Below, piece after piece: positions 11,668 through 21,000 of a DNA stretch of 60,114 bases. This DNA is from Candidatus Avibacteroides excrementipullorum (GTDB lineage: Bacteria; Bacteroidota; Bacteroidia; Bacteroidales; Bacteroidaceae). Each line of letters begins with the position of its first letter. Positions within the stretch are counted from its first letter, which is position 1. The notes beneath the pieces were generated by a model, which did not search any database, was not told where the DNA came from, and saw nothing but the letters and a program-made list of their open reading frames with translations. The stretch covers positions 1 through 60,114 of the forward strand of contig DVIH01000067.1 in the NCBI GenBank assembly GCA_018711405.1, read 5' to 3'. Made by a program: the position numbers and the translations under genes.

Positions 11668-11859
11668 TTAACGTTTCGGAATTTGACGCATCATCAGAAG
11701 TTTCAGCCCCCACGAAGAGGCAGTCTTGCTGTTTTTAAATGTCAATACATTAGATTCAATGTCGTGAAATTCGTTCAACTTCTCATGCAAAGCCATAGTT
11801 ATAGCGGCTGCGACTTCATCTGCAAGCGTTGTTCCGTTTTTTTTGTTTTGCTTTTTCAT
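11668..11859 (-). CDS. mmdE: Small protein resembling decarboxylase epsilon subunit (MmdE-like)
   Basis: 63 aa; paralogous to C-terminus of upstream OadG-like protein (EVAAAITMALHEKLNEFHDIESNVLTFKNSK...LLMMRQIPK vs EVYAAIGLALHEMQNEVHDVEETVLTIERTK...LYMMREVPN); 4-nt overlap with it. Confidence 0.75.
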   Translation of the reverse strand: MKKQNKKNGTTLADEVAAAITMALHEKLNEFHDIESNVLTFKNSKTASSWGLKLLMMRQIPKR

Positions 11860-12785
11860 CTTGTTGGTTTTTTAACGTTGGGTACCTCGCGCATCATATA
11901 AAGCTTGGAGTTCCATGGAGAATATCTGCGTTTCGTCCGCTCGATAGTAAGGACTGTCTCCTCCACATCGTGCACTTCATTTTGCATTTCATGAAGCGCC
12001 AGACCGATTGCAGCATAAACCTCACTCGATGTCTTGACAAATTCTTTAGCGCCGGCCTTGTCGCCCGGAGCAAGATGTCCGCTTTTGACAGCTCTGTTCT
12101 TGGAGACCTTCATGGCTATGACGCCGATAGCCTTGAATCCCAGAAACAACAATATCAGGCCTACAAAAACGACAGCCATCGCTGTGATAGACATTCCCAC
12201 GCCATGCTTGTCGTGCATTTTGAAACCTTCTATCTTTTCGTTTCTGTCAATCGTAATATTATTCGTGCTCGGGGTGACATAAGAATCTCCTATTCCATCT
12301 TTCACTTCCCAGCCTTCAGCTCCATCGGCTATACGGGCATACGACTGATCTGCTTTAAGCGTATTTGCGGGAATGGTCACAGAGTCAATCAATGTTTTCC
12401 CGTTTGAGTCGAACAAGGCTATAGTATTGTCTTTAGTCGGATCGAGTGTAAAGTTTATATGGAATGTACCGCGATTGGGGTTTCCGTCAGCCCAAAACAA
12501 GGCATGCTGACGAGGTTTTATCTTCGTCAGGACATCCACCTTCGGAATCGGATACATCGTGGGGTTGCTCAAATCATTGGTAAGGAAACATCCTTTCAGA
12601 TCGACAGACGCATACGATGTATTGAAGATCTCAATCCATGCGCTATGCACGCCATAATCGTCCTGGAAGTTTGTTTCATTGATTATAAGCACCTCATTGA
12701 TGCGCAATGCCGTCGCATTTTGGGCGCGCGCGCCCAAAACCGACAACACCGTCATTAATAATAATGCAATTTTTCTCACATTCAT
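11856..12785 (-). CDS. mmdD: Lamin-tail-domain / OadG-type decarboxylase membrane subunit (MmdD-like)
   Basis: 309 aa; signal peptide, LRINEVLIINETNFQDDYGVHSAWIEIFNTS...LKGCFLTND (LTD-like), single TM (MAVVFVGLILLFLGFKAIGV), MmdD-like C-terminus. Confidence 0.85.
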   Translation of the reverse strand: MNVRKIALLLMTVLSVLGARAQNATALRINEVLIINETNFQDDYGVHSAWIEIFNTSYASVDLKGCFLTNDLSNPTMYPIPKVDVLTKIKPRQHALFWADGNPNRGTFHINFTLDPTKDNTIALFDSNGKTLIDSVTIPANTLKADQSYARIADGAEGWEVKDGIGDSYVTPSTNNITIDRNEKIEGFKMHDKHGVGMSITAMAVVFVGLILLFLGFKAIGVIAMKVSKNRAVKSGHLAPGDKAGAKEFVKTSSEVYAAIGLALHEMQNEVHDVEETVLTIERTKRRYSPWNSKLYMMREVPNVKKPTR

Positions 12786-12801
12786 AATCTACAACTTGAT
12801 A

Positions 12802-14355
12802 TTACAGTGGAATATTACCGTGCTTCTTAGCCGGGTTCATCAGTTTCTTTGTCTGCAATTGTTGTAGTGCGCGTATAATACGGAAACGAGTATTGCGCGG
12901 CTCGATAACGTCATCTATGTAACCGTATTTAGCCGCATTGTAAGGATTAGCGAACAGTTTTGTGTATTCTGCTTCTTTCTCTGCGATAAATGCTTTCGGA
13001 TCGGCTGCTTCTTTCGCCTCTTTAGCATAAAGCACTGCCACTGCACCCGATGCGCCCATCACCGCGATTTCAGCCGTAGGCCATGCATAGTTCATATCGC
13101 CACGCAACTGCTTGCAGCTCATCACGATATGCGAACCGCCGTAAGACTTGCGCAATGTCACTGTAATCTTTGGCACAGTAGCTTCGCCGTAAGCATAAAG
13201 AAGTTTTGCACCATGCAGAATCACTCCGTTGTACTCCTGTCCAGTACCCGGCAAGAATCCCGGCACATCGACCAAAGTCACAAGAGGAATATTGAAGGCA
13301 TCGCAGAAGCGTACGAAACGTGCGCCTTTACGCGAAGCGTTGCTGTCGAGCACACCGGCCATAACCTGCGGCTGGTTGGCAACGACACCCACAGACTGCC
13401 CGTTGAAACGTGCGAAACCTATTATTATGTTCCTTGCATAGTCTCTCTGTACTTCCAGGAACTCTCCGTTATCAACGATGGCACCTATAACCTCGTACAT
13501 GTTGTACGGACGGTTGGGGTCATCAGGGATTATTTCATTCAAAGAATCTTCCAGACGGTCGATCGGGTCATTGCATTCCACCAATGGAGCTTCTTCCAAG
13601 TTATTCTGCGGGATGTAGCTCAACAGTTTTCTGATGATTGCAAGAGCCTCTTCCTCAGTAGAAGCGGTGAAGTGTGTCACGCCCGATTTTGACGAGTGTA
13701 CGCTTGCGCCTCCGAGTTCTTCAGCAGTCACATCTTCTCCGATAACGGTCTTTACCACTTTCGGACCGGTGAGGAACATATATGAAGTGCCTTCCATCAT
13801 AAGAGTGAAGTCGGTCAAAGCCGGAGAATACACAGCACCGCCGGCACAAGGACCGAAGATACCGGAAATCTGCGGGATGACGCCTGAAGCCATGATATTG
13901 CGCTGGAATATTTCCGAATATCCGGCCAAAGCATTGATACCTTCCTGGATACGTGCTCCACCCGAGTCGTTCAGACCGATACAGGGAGCGCCGTTTTTCA
14001 TGGCCATATCCATGACTTTGCATATTTTCAAAGCCATAGTTTCAGACAACGAACCTCCGAACACTGTGAAGTCTTGTGCGAACACATAAACGAGCCTTCC
14101 GTCTATCGTACCGTAACCGGTTACGACACCATCACCGAGAAAAGTTTTCTTTTCCTGGCCGAAGTTCGTACATCTGTGTTTCACAAACATGTCAAGTTCC
14201 TCGAAACTTCCTTCGTCAAGCAACATGGCAATACGTTCACGAGCCGTATATTTACCTTTTTCATGCTGTTTTGCGATAGCTTTCTCACCGCCGCCAAGCC
14301 TTGCCTGCACGCGGAGGTCTATCAACTCTTTAACTCTTTCAAGCTGGTTACTCAT
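12802..14355 (-). CDS. mmdA: Acyl-CoA carboxylase/decarboxylase carboxyltransferase subunit (methylmalonyl-CoA decarboxylase alpha)
   Basis: 517 aa; carboxyltransferase family ([53 protein letters not shown]). Confidence 0.95.
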   Translation of the reverse strand: MSNQLERVKELIDLRVQARLGGGEKAIAKQHEKGKYTARERIAMLLDEGSFEELDMFVKHRCTNFGQEKKTFLGDGVVTGYGTIDGRLVYVFAQDFTVFGGSLSETMALKICKVMDMAMKNGAPCIGLNDSGGARIQEGINALAGYSEIFQRNIMASGVIPQISGIFGPCAGGAVYSPALTDFTLMMEGTSYMFLTGPKVVKTVIGEDVTAEELGGASVHSSKSGVTHFTASTEEEALAIIRKLLSYIPQNNLEEAPLVECNDPIDRLEDSLNEIIPDDPNRPYNMYEVIGAIVDNGEFLEVQRDYARNIIIGFARFNGQSVGVVANQPQVMAGVLDSNASRKGARFVRFCDAFNIPLVTLVDVPGFLPGTGQEYNGVILHGAKLLYAYGEATVPKITVTLRKSYGGSHIVMSCKQLRGDMNYAWPTAEIAVMGASGAVAVLYAKEAKEAADPKAFIAEKEAEYTKLFANPYNAAKYGYIDDVIEPRNTRFRIIRALQQLQTKKLMNPAKKHGNIPL

Positions 14356-14385
14356 TCTTTTCTATGTTTTTGGTTCGTTATTCCA

Positions 14386-14790
14386 TTATTTCTCACAAAG
14401 TTCCGTCAATACGCCCTGTGTGGATTTCGGGTGCAGGAACGCGATGTTAAGGCCTTCCGCGCCTTTTCTCGGAGCCTTGTCTATCAGTCTGATGCCTTTC
14501 GATTCAGCAAAGGCAAGAGCGTTGGCCACTCCGTCTTCTATAGCGAAAGCCATGTGATGTATGCCTTCACCCCTCTTTTCGATGTATTTGGCTATGGTGC
14601 TCTCTTCGCTTGTCGGCTCGAGCAATTCGAGTTTGGTGTCGCCCACTTTCAGGAAAGCTGTCTTCACTTTCTGATCTTCTACCACTTCGATGTTATAGCA
14701 TTTCAGGCCTAACACCTCTTCATAATACGGGAGGGCTGCTTCTATACTCTTTACAGCAATGCCCAGATGTTCAATGTGTGAAATTTTCAT
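14386..14790 (-). CDS. mce: Methylmalonyl-CoA epimerase
   Basis: From MKISHIEHLGIAVKSIEAALPYYEEVLGL; glyoxalase-fold, GIHHMAFAIEDG. Confidence 0.95.
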   Translation of the reverse strand: MKISHIEHLGIAVKSIEAALPYYEEVLGLKCYNIEVVEDQKVKTAFLKVGDTKLELLEPTSEESTIAKYIEKRGEGIHHMAFAIEDGVANALAFAESKGIRLIDKAPRKGAEGLNIAFLHPKSTQGVLTELCEK

Positions 14791-15003
14791 TTTATATAAA
14801 ATTTTATATCGTGAACTTATAAATATATCTATGCCGTTCGGACATAAGTCGGTACAAATAAAATCATTTCTATCCAAAAGACGAAATTTTTCTTATTCTA
14901 TTTTAATCGCATGTCTCATGCCGCCCGCTAATTTAAAGTCAAATTAACTAATATAGACAACATTTTGTCAGAAATGCTAAGCATAGTTTGAAAAAAGAGA
15001 AAA

Positions 15004-15030
15004 CGGCGGCATGGTTGCCCGATGCCGCCG
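15004..15030 (-). terminator. Terminator-like hairpin downstream of OadA-like gene
   Basis: cggcggcat ggttgcccg atgccgccg inverted repeat. Confidence 0.7.
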
Positions 15031-15052
15031 CTCCACTCATCTTTTTTGCTCC

Positions 15053-16825
15053 TTAAGCCTTATCTTCTTTTTTGATATAAGCAATGACATCGCCTTTGTT
15101 CACGGTATCTCCCTGCTTAGCGCAGATCTCCGTGATTTTGCCCTCAAATTCGGCAAACACTTCGCGGTGCTCTCCCCACATGGTAGTGATGTAGCAGAAG
15201 TGCTGTCCCTCCTTGATGTGCTGTCCCAGAGCAGGAGCCTGCGATGCGTCTACCACATCGATTTCCCAAAGTATCTGTCCTTTCACAGGAGCAGTGACAG
15301 GATCGCAGCCGGCTCTCTTGACCTTGAGTATCTCCTCTTCGTTGAATCCGCTCTTGGCCAGTTCGGCATCTTTAGCCCTCTGCAAGTCGGTTTCAAACCT
15401 CTGCTTAGCCACGCCCGACTTGTAGTCGCGATACTGACGGTCGTGCATTGCGAGTTCAAACAACTCTTCATCGTCATCGCCGTATTCCCATCCGTTCTCG
15501 TCCATTTCTTTCCTGTACTGGTCGAGCTGGTCGGGATATTCGTCCTGCGGGTTTCCAGTGTAGAATTCCAGTCCTTTCTCCTTGGCCAGTTCTATGATTT
15601 CAGGAGCAAGCTCACCGGGCAGTTTGCCGCTCTTGCCGAGTATCATGCCCCAAGTGTTATTGTCTATCATGCTGTAGCGCGGTTCGCCTTTGGCAAGGCA
15701 AAGCACATTCATCAACGCCACATTCTTCACGTACTGGCTGAAAGGAGTCACCAACGGCGGATAACCGAGTTTCGGCCACACGTAAGCCACTTCGTCAAAC
15801 AGTTTCACAAGCAGGTCGTCTATGGTAAGTTCCGGCTCGCCCTTGCTCTTCAATATCATGTTGATGCCCGAATGCACGCCTTTCAGGTCGGCCATCATGG
15901 ATCCCATCATACCGCCCGGCAGTCCGCATCCCAGCAGCAGCGATGATGTGAACTTGTTGCTCGGGTCAATGAAGTATCCCAAGAAATCATCTATAAACGA
16001 CTGTGTGAGCGATCTCGCTTTCATGTATGCATTCATGTTAATTTCAGGCACTTTGAAGCCTGCGTCTTTCAGCATGGCCTGCACCGAAATCACGTCAGGA
16101 TGCACCTTGCCCCACGACAGCGGCTCCATAGCCACGTCTATGATGTCGGCTCCGTTTTCGCACACTTCGAGGATGGAAGCCATGGAAAGTCCTGGGCCGG
16201 AATGTCCGTGATACTGTATCAGCACTTCCGGATGTTTCTTCTTTATTGACTTCACGAGCTTGCCCAAGAACACCGGACGACCTATTCCCGCCATATCCTT
16301 AAGACAGATTTCGGGAGCGCCCGCCTCTATGAGCTGGTCGGCTATGTTGGAATAGTATTCCACCGTATGCACCGGTGAGAATGTGATGCAGAGCGTAGCC
16401 TGAGGAATCATCCCTGCTTCGTTGGCATATTTGATGGAAGGAATGATGTTTCTCACGTCATTCAGACCGCAGAATATTCTCGTAATGTCAACCCCCTGAG
16501 CTTTCTTCACCTTGTACATCAACCTCCGTACATCGGCAGGCACAGGATACATCCTCAAGGCATTCAAGCCTCTGTCGAGCATGTGCGTCTGTATGCCGGC
16601 TTCGTTGAAAGGTTTCGTAAACGCGCGCACCGCCTTGTTAGGGTTTTCCCCGTAAAGCAGGTTCACCTGTTCAAAAGCGCCGCCATTGGTCTCCACACGA
16701 GCGAAGCAACCCATATCGACTATGACAGGAGCTATTTTCACCAATTGATCCACGCGGGGCTGATATTTCCCCGAAGACTGCCACATGTCACGGTAGACAA
16801 GGCTGAATTTAATTTCCTTTTTCAT
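15053..16825 (-). CDS. OadA/pyruvate carboxylase subunit B-like carboxyltransferase with degenerate biotinyl domain
   Basis: 590 aa; LVYRDMWQSSGKYQPRVDQ, HGHSGPGLSMASILEVCENGADIID; C-terminal biotinyl-like domain lacks the (A)MKM motif. Confidence 0.88.
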   Translation of the reverse strand: MKKEIKFSLVYRDMWQSSGKYQPRVDQLVKIAPVIVDMGCFARVETNGGAFEQVNLLYGENPNKAVRAFTKPFNEAGIQTHMLDRGLNALRMYPVPADVRRLMYKVKKAQGVDITRIFCGLNDVRNIIPSIKYANEAGMIPQATLCITFSPVHTVEYYSNIADQLIEAGAPEICLKDMAGIGRPVFLGKLVKSIKKKHPEVLIQYHGHSGPGLSMASILEVCENGADIIDVAMEPLSWGKVHPDVISVQAMLKDAGFKVPEINMNAYMKARSLTQSFIDDFLGYFIDPSNKFTSSLLLGCGLPGGMMGSMMADLKGVHSGINMILKSKGEPELTIDDLLVKLFDEVAYVWPKLGYPPLVTPFSQYVKNVALMNVLCLAKGEPRYSMIDNNTWGMILGKSGKLPGELAPEIIELAKEKGLEFYTGNPQDEYPDQLDQYRKEMDENGWEYGDDDEELFELAMHDRQYRDYKSGVAKQRFETDLQRAKDAELAKSGFNEEEILKVKRAGCDPVTAPVKGQILWEIDVVDASQAPALGQHIKEGQHFCYITTMWGEHREVFAEFEGKITEICAKQGDTVNKGDVIAYIKKEDKA

Positions 16826-16992
16826 ATCTTCATTTTTTCTAAAAAGAGGTTCTGAACTTTTATTACGGGCAAATATAATAATTCACCCGATATATAACCC
16901 ATTTCGGCAAAACAAAATAAGGAATTTTTTCCTCAATTTCAGCACTGACGGGCAAACTGAGGCCTGGAGACTGCCGAAGACTATGCCAATTG

Positions 16993-17349
16993 CTAATTGC
17001 AGTTTGCATTCCGCTTGCGCAGTTCGGCAAGAACAGGGCATGAAGCTACGCGCGAGCAGCCGTCTATCCTGTCTATCGCCCCGCGCAAGAACGCCACTTC
17101 TCCGCGCACCTCATCAAGTTCCGCCTTCAAAGGAGCCACAATCTGCTCCGTCAATATCATCGAAGCCCGACGCACATTTTCCAATTCATCGGCTTTAGCT
17201 TTGGCACGCAGCACATCCGCCTCCGCTTTCAGTTTTTCCGCCTCGCGCAGATATTTCCGCCGGTCGAAAAGGCCTCTGAGGCAGCCCGCCGAGAGGGCTG
17301 CCGCCAGAATGCCTGTCACGGTACGCACGATGTCAGACCTGTCCGTCAT
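16993..17349 (-). CDS. Small coiled-coil hypothetical protein
   Basis: 118 aa; N-terminal hydrophobic stretch, Lys/Ala/Glu-rich coiled coil; start overlaps stop of upstream HU-like gene. Confidence 0.6.
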   Translation of the reverse strand: MTDRSDIVRTVTGILAAALSAGCLRGLFDRRKYLREAEKLKAEADVLRAKAKADELENVRRASMILTEQIVAPLKAELDEVRGEVAFLRGAIDRIDGCSRVASCPVLAELRKRNANCN

Positions 17350-17767
17350 CTTCCTGCCCGTTTTCCGAACCTTTTTGCGGACGCGGCTCCACCTGATTGA
17401 AGCGAAGTCCGGCCACAGCCTCCCTCAGACGGTTACCGGCATAAAAGGCTATGCGCGGCTTGCGGATGTTGGCGGCGGTAAACGCCTCTTTGGTCTCCGC
17501 CCCCGTGGACGATACCACGATGCGCAGCAAGCCAAGTTCGCCCATACGCACGCTGCGTCCGTTGCGCAACGCGCTGCTGATGCAATGCACCATGTTGGCG
17601 GTCGTTGCCTTGATGTCGCCTTCGGTAAGCGTACACATGGCCTGGAGGTCAGAGCAAAGGTCATCAAACGAATATTCGCTTGTCACTTGCGTCTGCGCAT
17701 AATACTTTGCGGGGTCCTGCGGGTTTTTCGGGTTCTTCCTTGGTGTTACAGAATAATTGATTGCCAT
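17333..17767 (-). CDS. HU-like DNA-binding protein
   Basis: 144 aa; MAINYSVTPRKNPKNPQDPAKYYAQTQVTSEYSFDDLCSDLQAMCTLTEGDIKATTANMV...VRMGELGLLRI resembles Bacteroidales HU-related family. Confidence 0.8.
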   Translation of the reverse strand: MAINYSVTPRKNPKNPQDPAKYYAQTQVTSEYSFDDLCSDLQAMCTLTEGDIKATTANMVHCISSALRNGRSVRMGELGLLRIVVSSTGAETKEAFTAANIRKPRIAFYAGNRLREAVAGLRFNQVEPRPQKGSENGQEDDGQV

Positions 17768-18003
17768 ACGTTTTTTTTGTTTTTTAAGTCAGACATGGTT
17801 TTGTTTATCTCTCCGTCTCCTCACCGGTGATTTGACACTGCAAAGATATGTACGTCACCATACGCCGTCCGCGCGAAAATGACACTTGGCGGCAACACGC
17901 CACACCCTGCTCCGCCAAAGCATGAAAAGAGACAACACGGCGCAATGGCAAGACGACCCGGCACGATGCCCGCAGCTACTGCGCCATGACACGGCATGAA
18001 AAA

Positions 18004-18032
18004 ACGGGAGCATCTCACGATGCTCCCGTCCA
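18004..18032 (-). terminator. Intrinsic terminator downstream of 1384-aa repeat protein
   Basis: cgggagcat ctcacg atgctcccg perfect 9-bp stem just after the stop. Confidence 0.8.
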
Positions 18033-18072
18033 AATGTAGTTTTTAATCAAATTTTATGATTATAACTTGTCT

Positions 18073-21000
18073 TTATTCCTCAACCAGCACTTTTTCGCCG
18101 TTGACTATGTAGAGACCCTGTGCAAGGCCGTCCACAGCCTCGTCCACGCTCTTGGCCATGCAACTGCGAATCAACATACCGTCCACACTGTAAACATACA
18201 TCTGTACAGGTTCTGCATATACACCGTCCACAGAATTGATCAATACGGTCTCCATTCTGAAGTTGGTTTCACCCCATACTGTGCCTGTATACTCGAATTC
18301 GGCTGCCTCGTCTGTTACAGGAGCCTCAAACACCTTCTCATCGTTGACGTATGCACCCGTCAGGAAATGTTCCTCATCGGCATAGAAAGTCACACGATAC
18401 TCTGTGCCCGTAGCTATAAGCTCGCCATCCTCATAAGGCCTTGCAACATAGTCGCCAACGTTCATATCCCAATAGTCGAATATCTCGATGATAATCTCAC
18501 CGCCCTCAGGCTCGTCGTATGTCAGTACGTAATACTCCGTCTCAAAGAACACAAGTTCGAGTTCAACATCGCCGGAGATGTTATACAACTGCCCGTTGCC
18601 GTCAGTACTTACATCATAGATGGACTCGCCGTTGACCAGGAAGTCGCGGAATGTGTAATTGGAAGGTACATTGCGGTTCCAGGAGAAGTAAGCATCGGTT
18701 GCAGACTTCGGTACGGTCACTGTCACATCCTCATCGGGAGCGGAATAATAGGTATTCACCTGCTTCAGAGAAGGTATCGACAGGTTGATGTAATAGCTTA
18801 CTTCCTCATTGCCGGTGGCTTTCATCGTGATGGTGTAGACTTCCTCAGGAGCAGCCTGCTCGCAGACCACGCGAACTTCAAACACATGTCCTTTTTCAGT
18901 CGAGACAAGGCTTGCAAAATCAGTGCCATACTGGCTGAGTACACCGTCCACGTAGATTTCCTTGACCATAGAGCCTTCAGCCGCCGTCACGTTCAGGTCA
19001 ACCGTATAGCCGCCAAGTGACTCGCTGTAGGCCACATTGCTGTACTCGTTCATGCCGGCATTGACCGTTCCGGTCATTTCCTGGTCATCAACAGTATAAT
19101 AAGTGTAGGTCACATCGGCCTCTCCGCCTTCTACCGTGAGGTTCACTGCCACGTCAAAGTCTTTCACATCTTCCACGAAGACCACCTTGATGTCGAATAC
19201 CGTACCTGCCGTTTCGGTATTGACTTCATACCACTGTTTTTCCTCATCAAATTCGAGGGCTGTACCGCCTGAATATACGGCATCCACTTTCCAGCCTGCT
19301 GCGGGAACCGGTATGATGTTCATCCAGTAACCTCCGAACGAACTATGCCATACATCAGTGAACGTGTTGAGGACGCCGAGTTCGAATGTGCCTCTAAGGT
19401 ATTCAGGAAGAGAGTTGGCATAATAGTAATCCACGGTGCCTTCACCTTCCACTTCCACGTTGAATCCGTAGATGAATTCGTCGCCCGGTGATGCGTTATC
19501 CGTGAACTCTATCACAAGGTCTACAGTCTCGCCGGTCGTATAAGCTACGATAGGATTGATTCCCACTGCCCAATAAGCTCCCAAGTCCACTTCTTCGCCA
19601 TTGGCTGTGATAGAGACGAGTTCCTCGCCATCCGCCGGTTCCACATCTATGTAGATTTCATAAGAGCCGTTACTGTTCAAAGGAGGATTCATGCCTATCA
19701 CGGCGCCATCGGTCAACTCGCCTCTCTGAGTTCCGCTTCCGTCAGCAGGATAATATATGTAAGATGCCTTTCCGTTGCCTATCACGGTCACATTGTAGGT
19801 CTGCAGGTATTCCGGCTGGCTTCCGCCGTCAAAGACGACAGTTATTTCGGTAGTAGCCCCGAACGCTTCCACCTGGCTGTTGAAGTAGCCGTAGTTGTTC
19901 ACATCGAACATAGCCTGCATGTCGGTCTGGCCGTTGACCTTTATGTCTGCCAAGGTATATCCGCCGGCAGCCTCCGGTCTGAGCGTCAGGTTGTAATATC
20001 CTCTTGAACTCTTGTATATGTTGAGCTGGTAAGTCTCGCCATCGAGCATTTCAATTTCCAATTCATCACCGCTTTCCGCATCGGTGTATGTGCCCATCAA
20101 CGTACCTTCGCCCTCAATGTTGATTTTATAAATCTGGGTATAGTCAGGAGCCGGTTCGCCGAACACTACTTTTATAGTGGCCGGGTTCACGTCGGCAGGC
20201 AGATAGAAGTAAGCCTTGTCCAAAGTCTGGAGTCCGCTGGTGACTTCCTCGTCCAGCACGCCGTTGACAAGCACCTGGTTCACGGCCTTGCCTTCGCCGT
20301 CATTCATCTCAAGCCCTACGTAATAGCCTTGGCTATCGGCAAGCAGTTTTTTCACGGCATAAGAAAGCTCGCTGCCGTTCTCCACCGGCTGGTAATCGAA
20401 ATTATACAAATCCATTGAGTACGGGCCGAAGCGCAACTGGCCGCCTTCGCCTTCCACTTCAAACTTCACCGTGAAGTCTTCCGCAGCCAGAGGCTCGAAG
20501 TTGAGCACAAGGTCTACCGTGGCATCAGGACATTTCACAATGAAGTGCTGCTTCATGTACTGCCACTGCAAGATGTCCACCTCGGCACCGTTGGCCGTTG
20601 CGGAAACGAGGTCATACCCTTCGGCCGGCACCGGAGTGATGTAAACCCAATAGCCTGAAGTCTCGGAATAATAAGGATTCATGCCCACAGAGCTGCCATT
20701 GGTCAGAGGCCCGCTCACCTCTTCGCCGCTTGTGGCATCGGTGTAAGAATATGTGGCCGAGCAGCCTTCGCCATTGATGGTGACGTTGTAGGTCTGAGTC
20801 ACAGGTCCTGCCTCAGTGAAGACGAATTTGATATTGGTCGTTTCAGCTTCAGTAACGTTCGAGAAAAATCCGTTGGCCTTGACTTCATCCAAAGCATAAG
20901 TGTCGCTGTGGCCGTCAAACTGTATGTCGGAGAGTTCATAGCCCTGCGCTGCTTTCGGATAGATGTCAACCTTGTAGCCGGTGCCGTCCATGTTTGCGAA

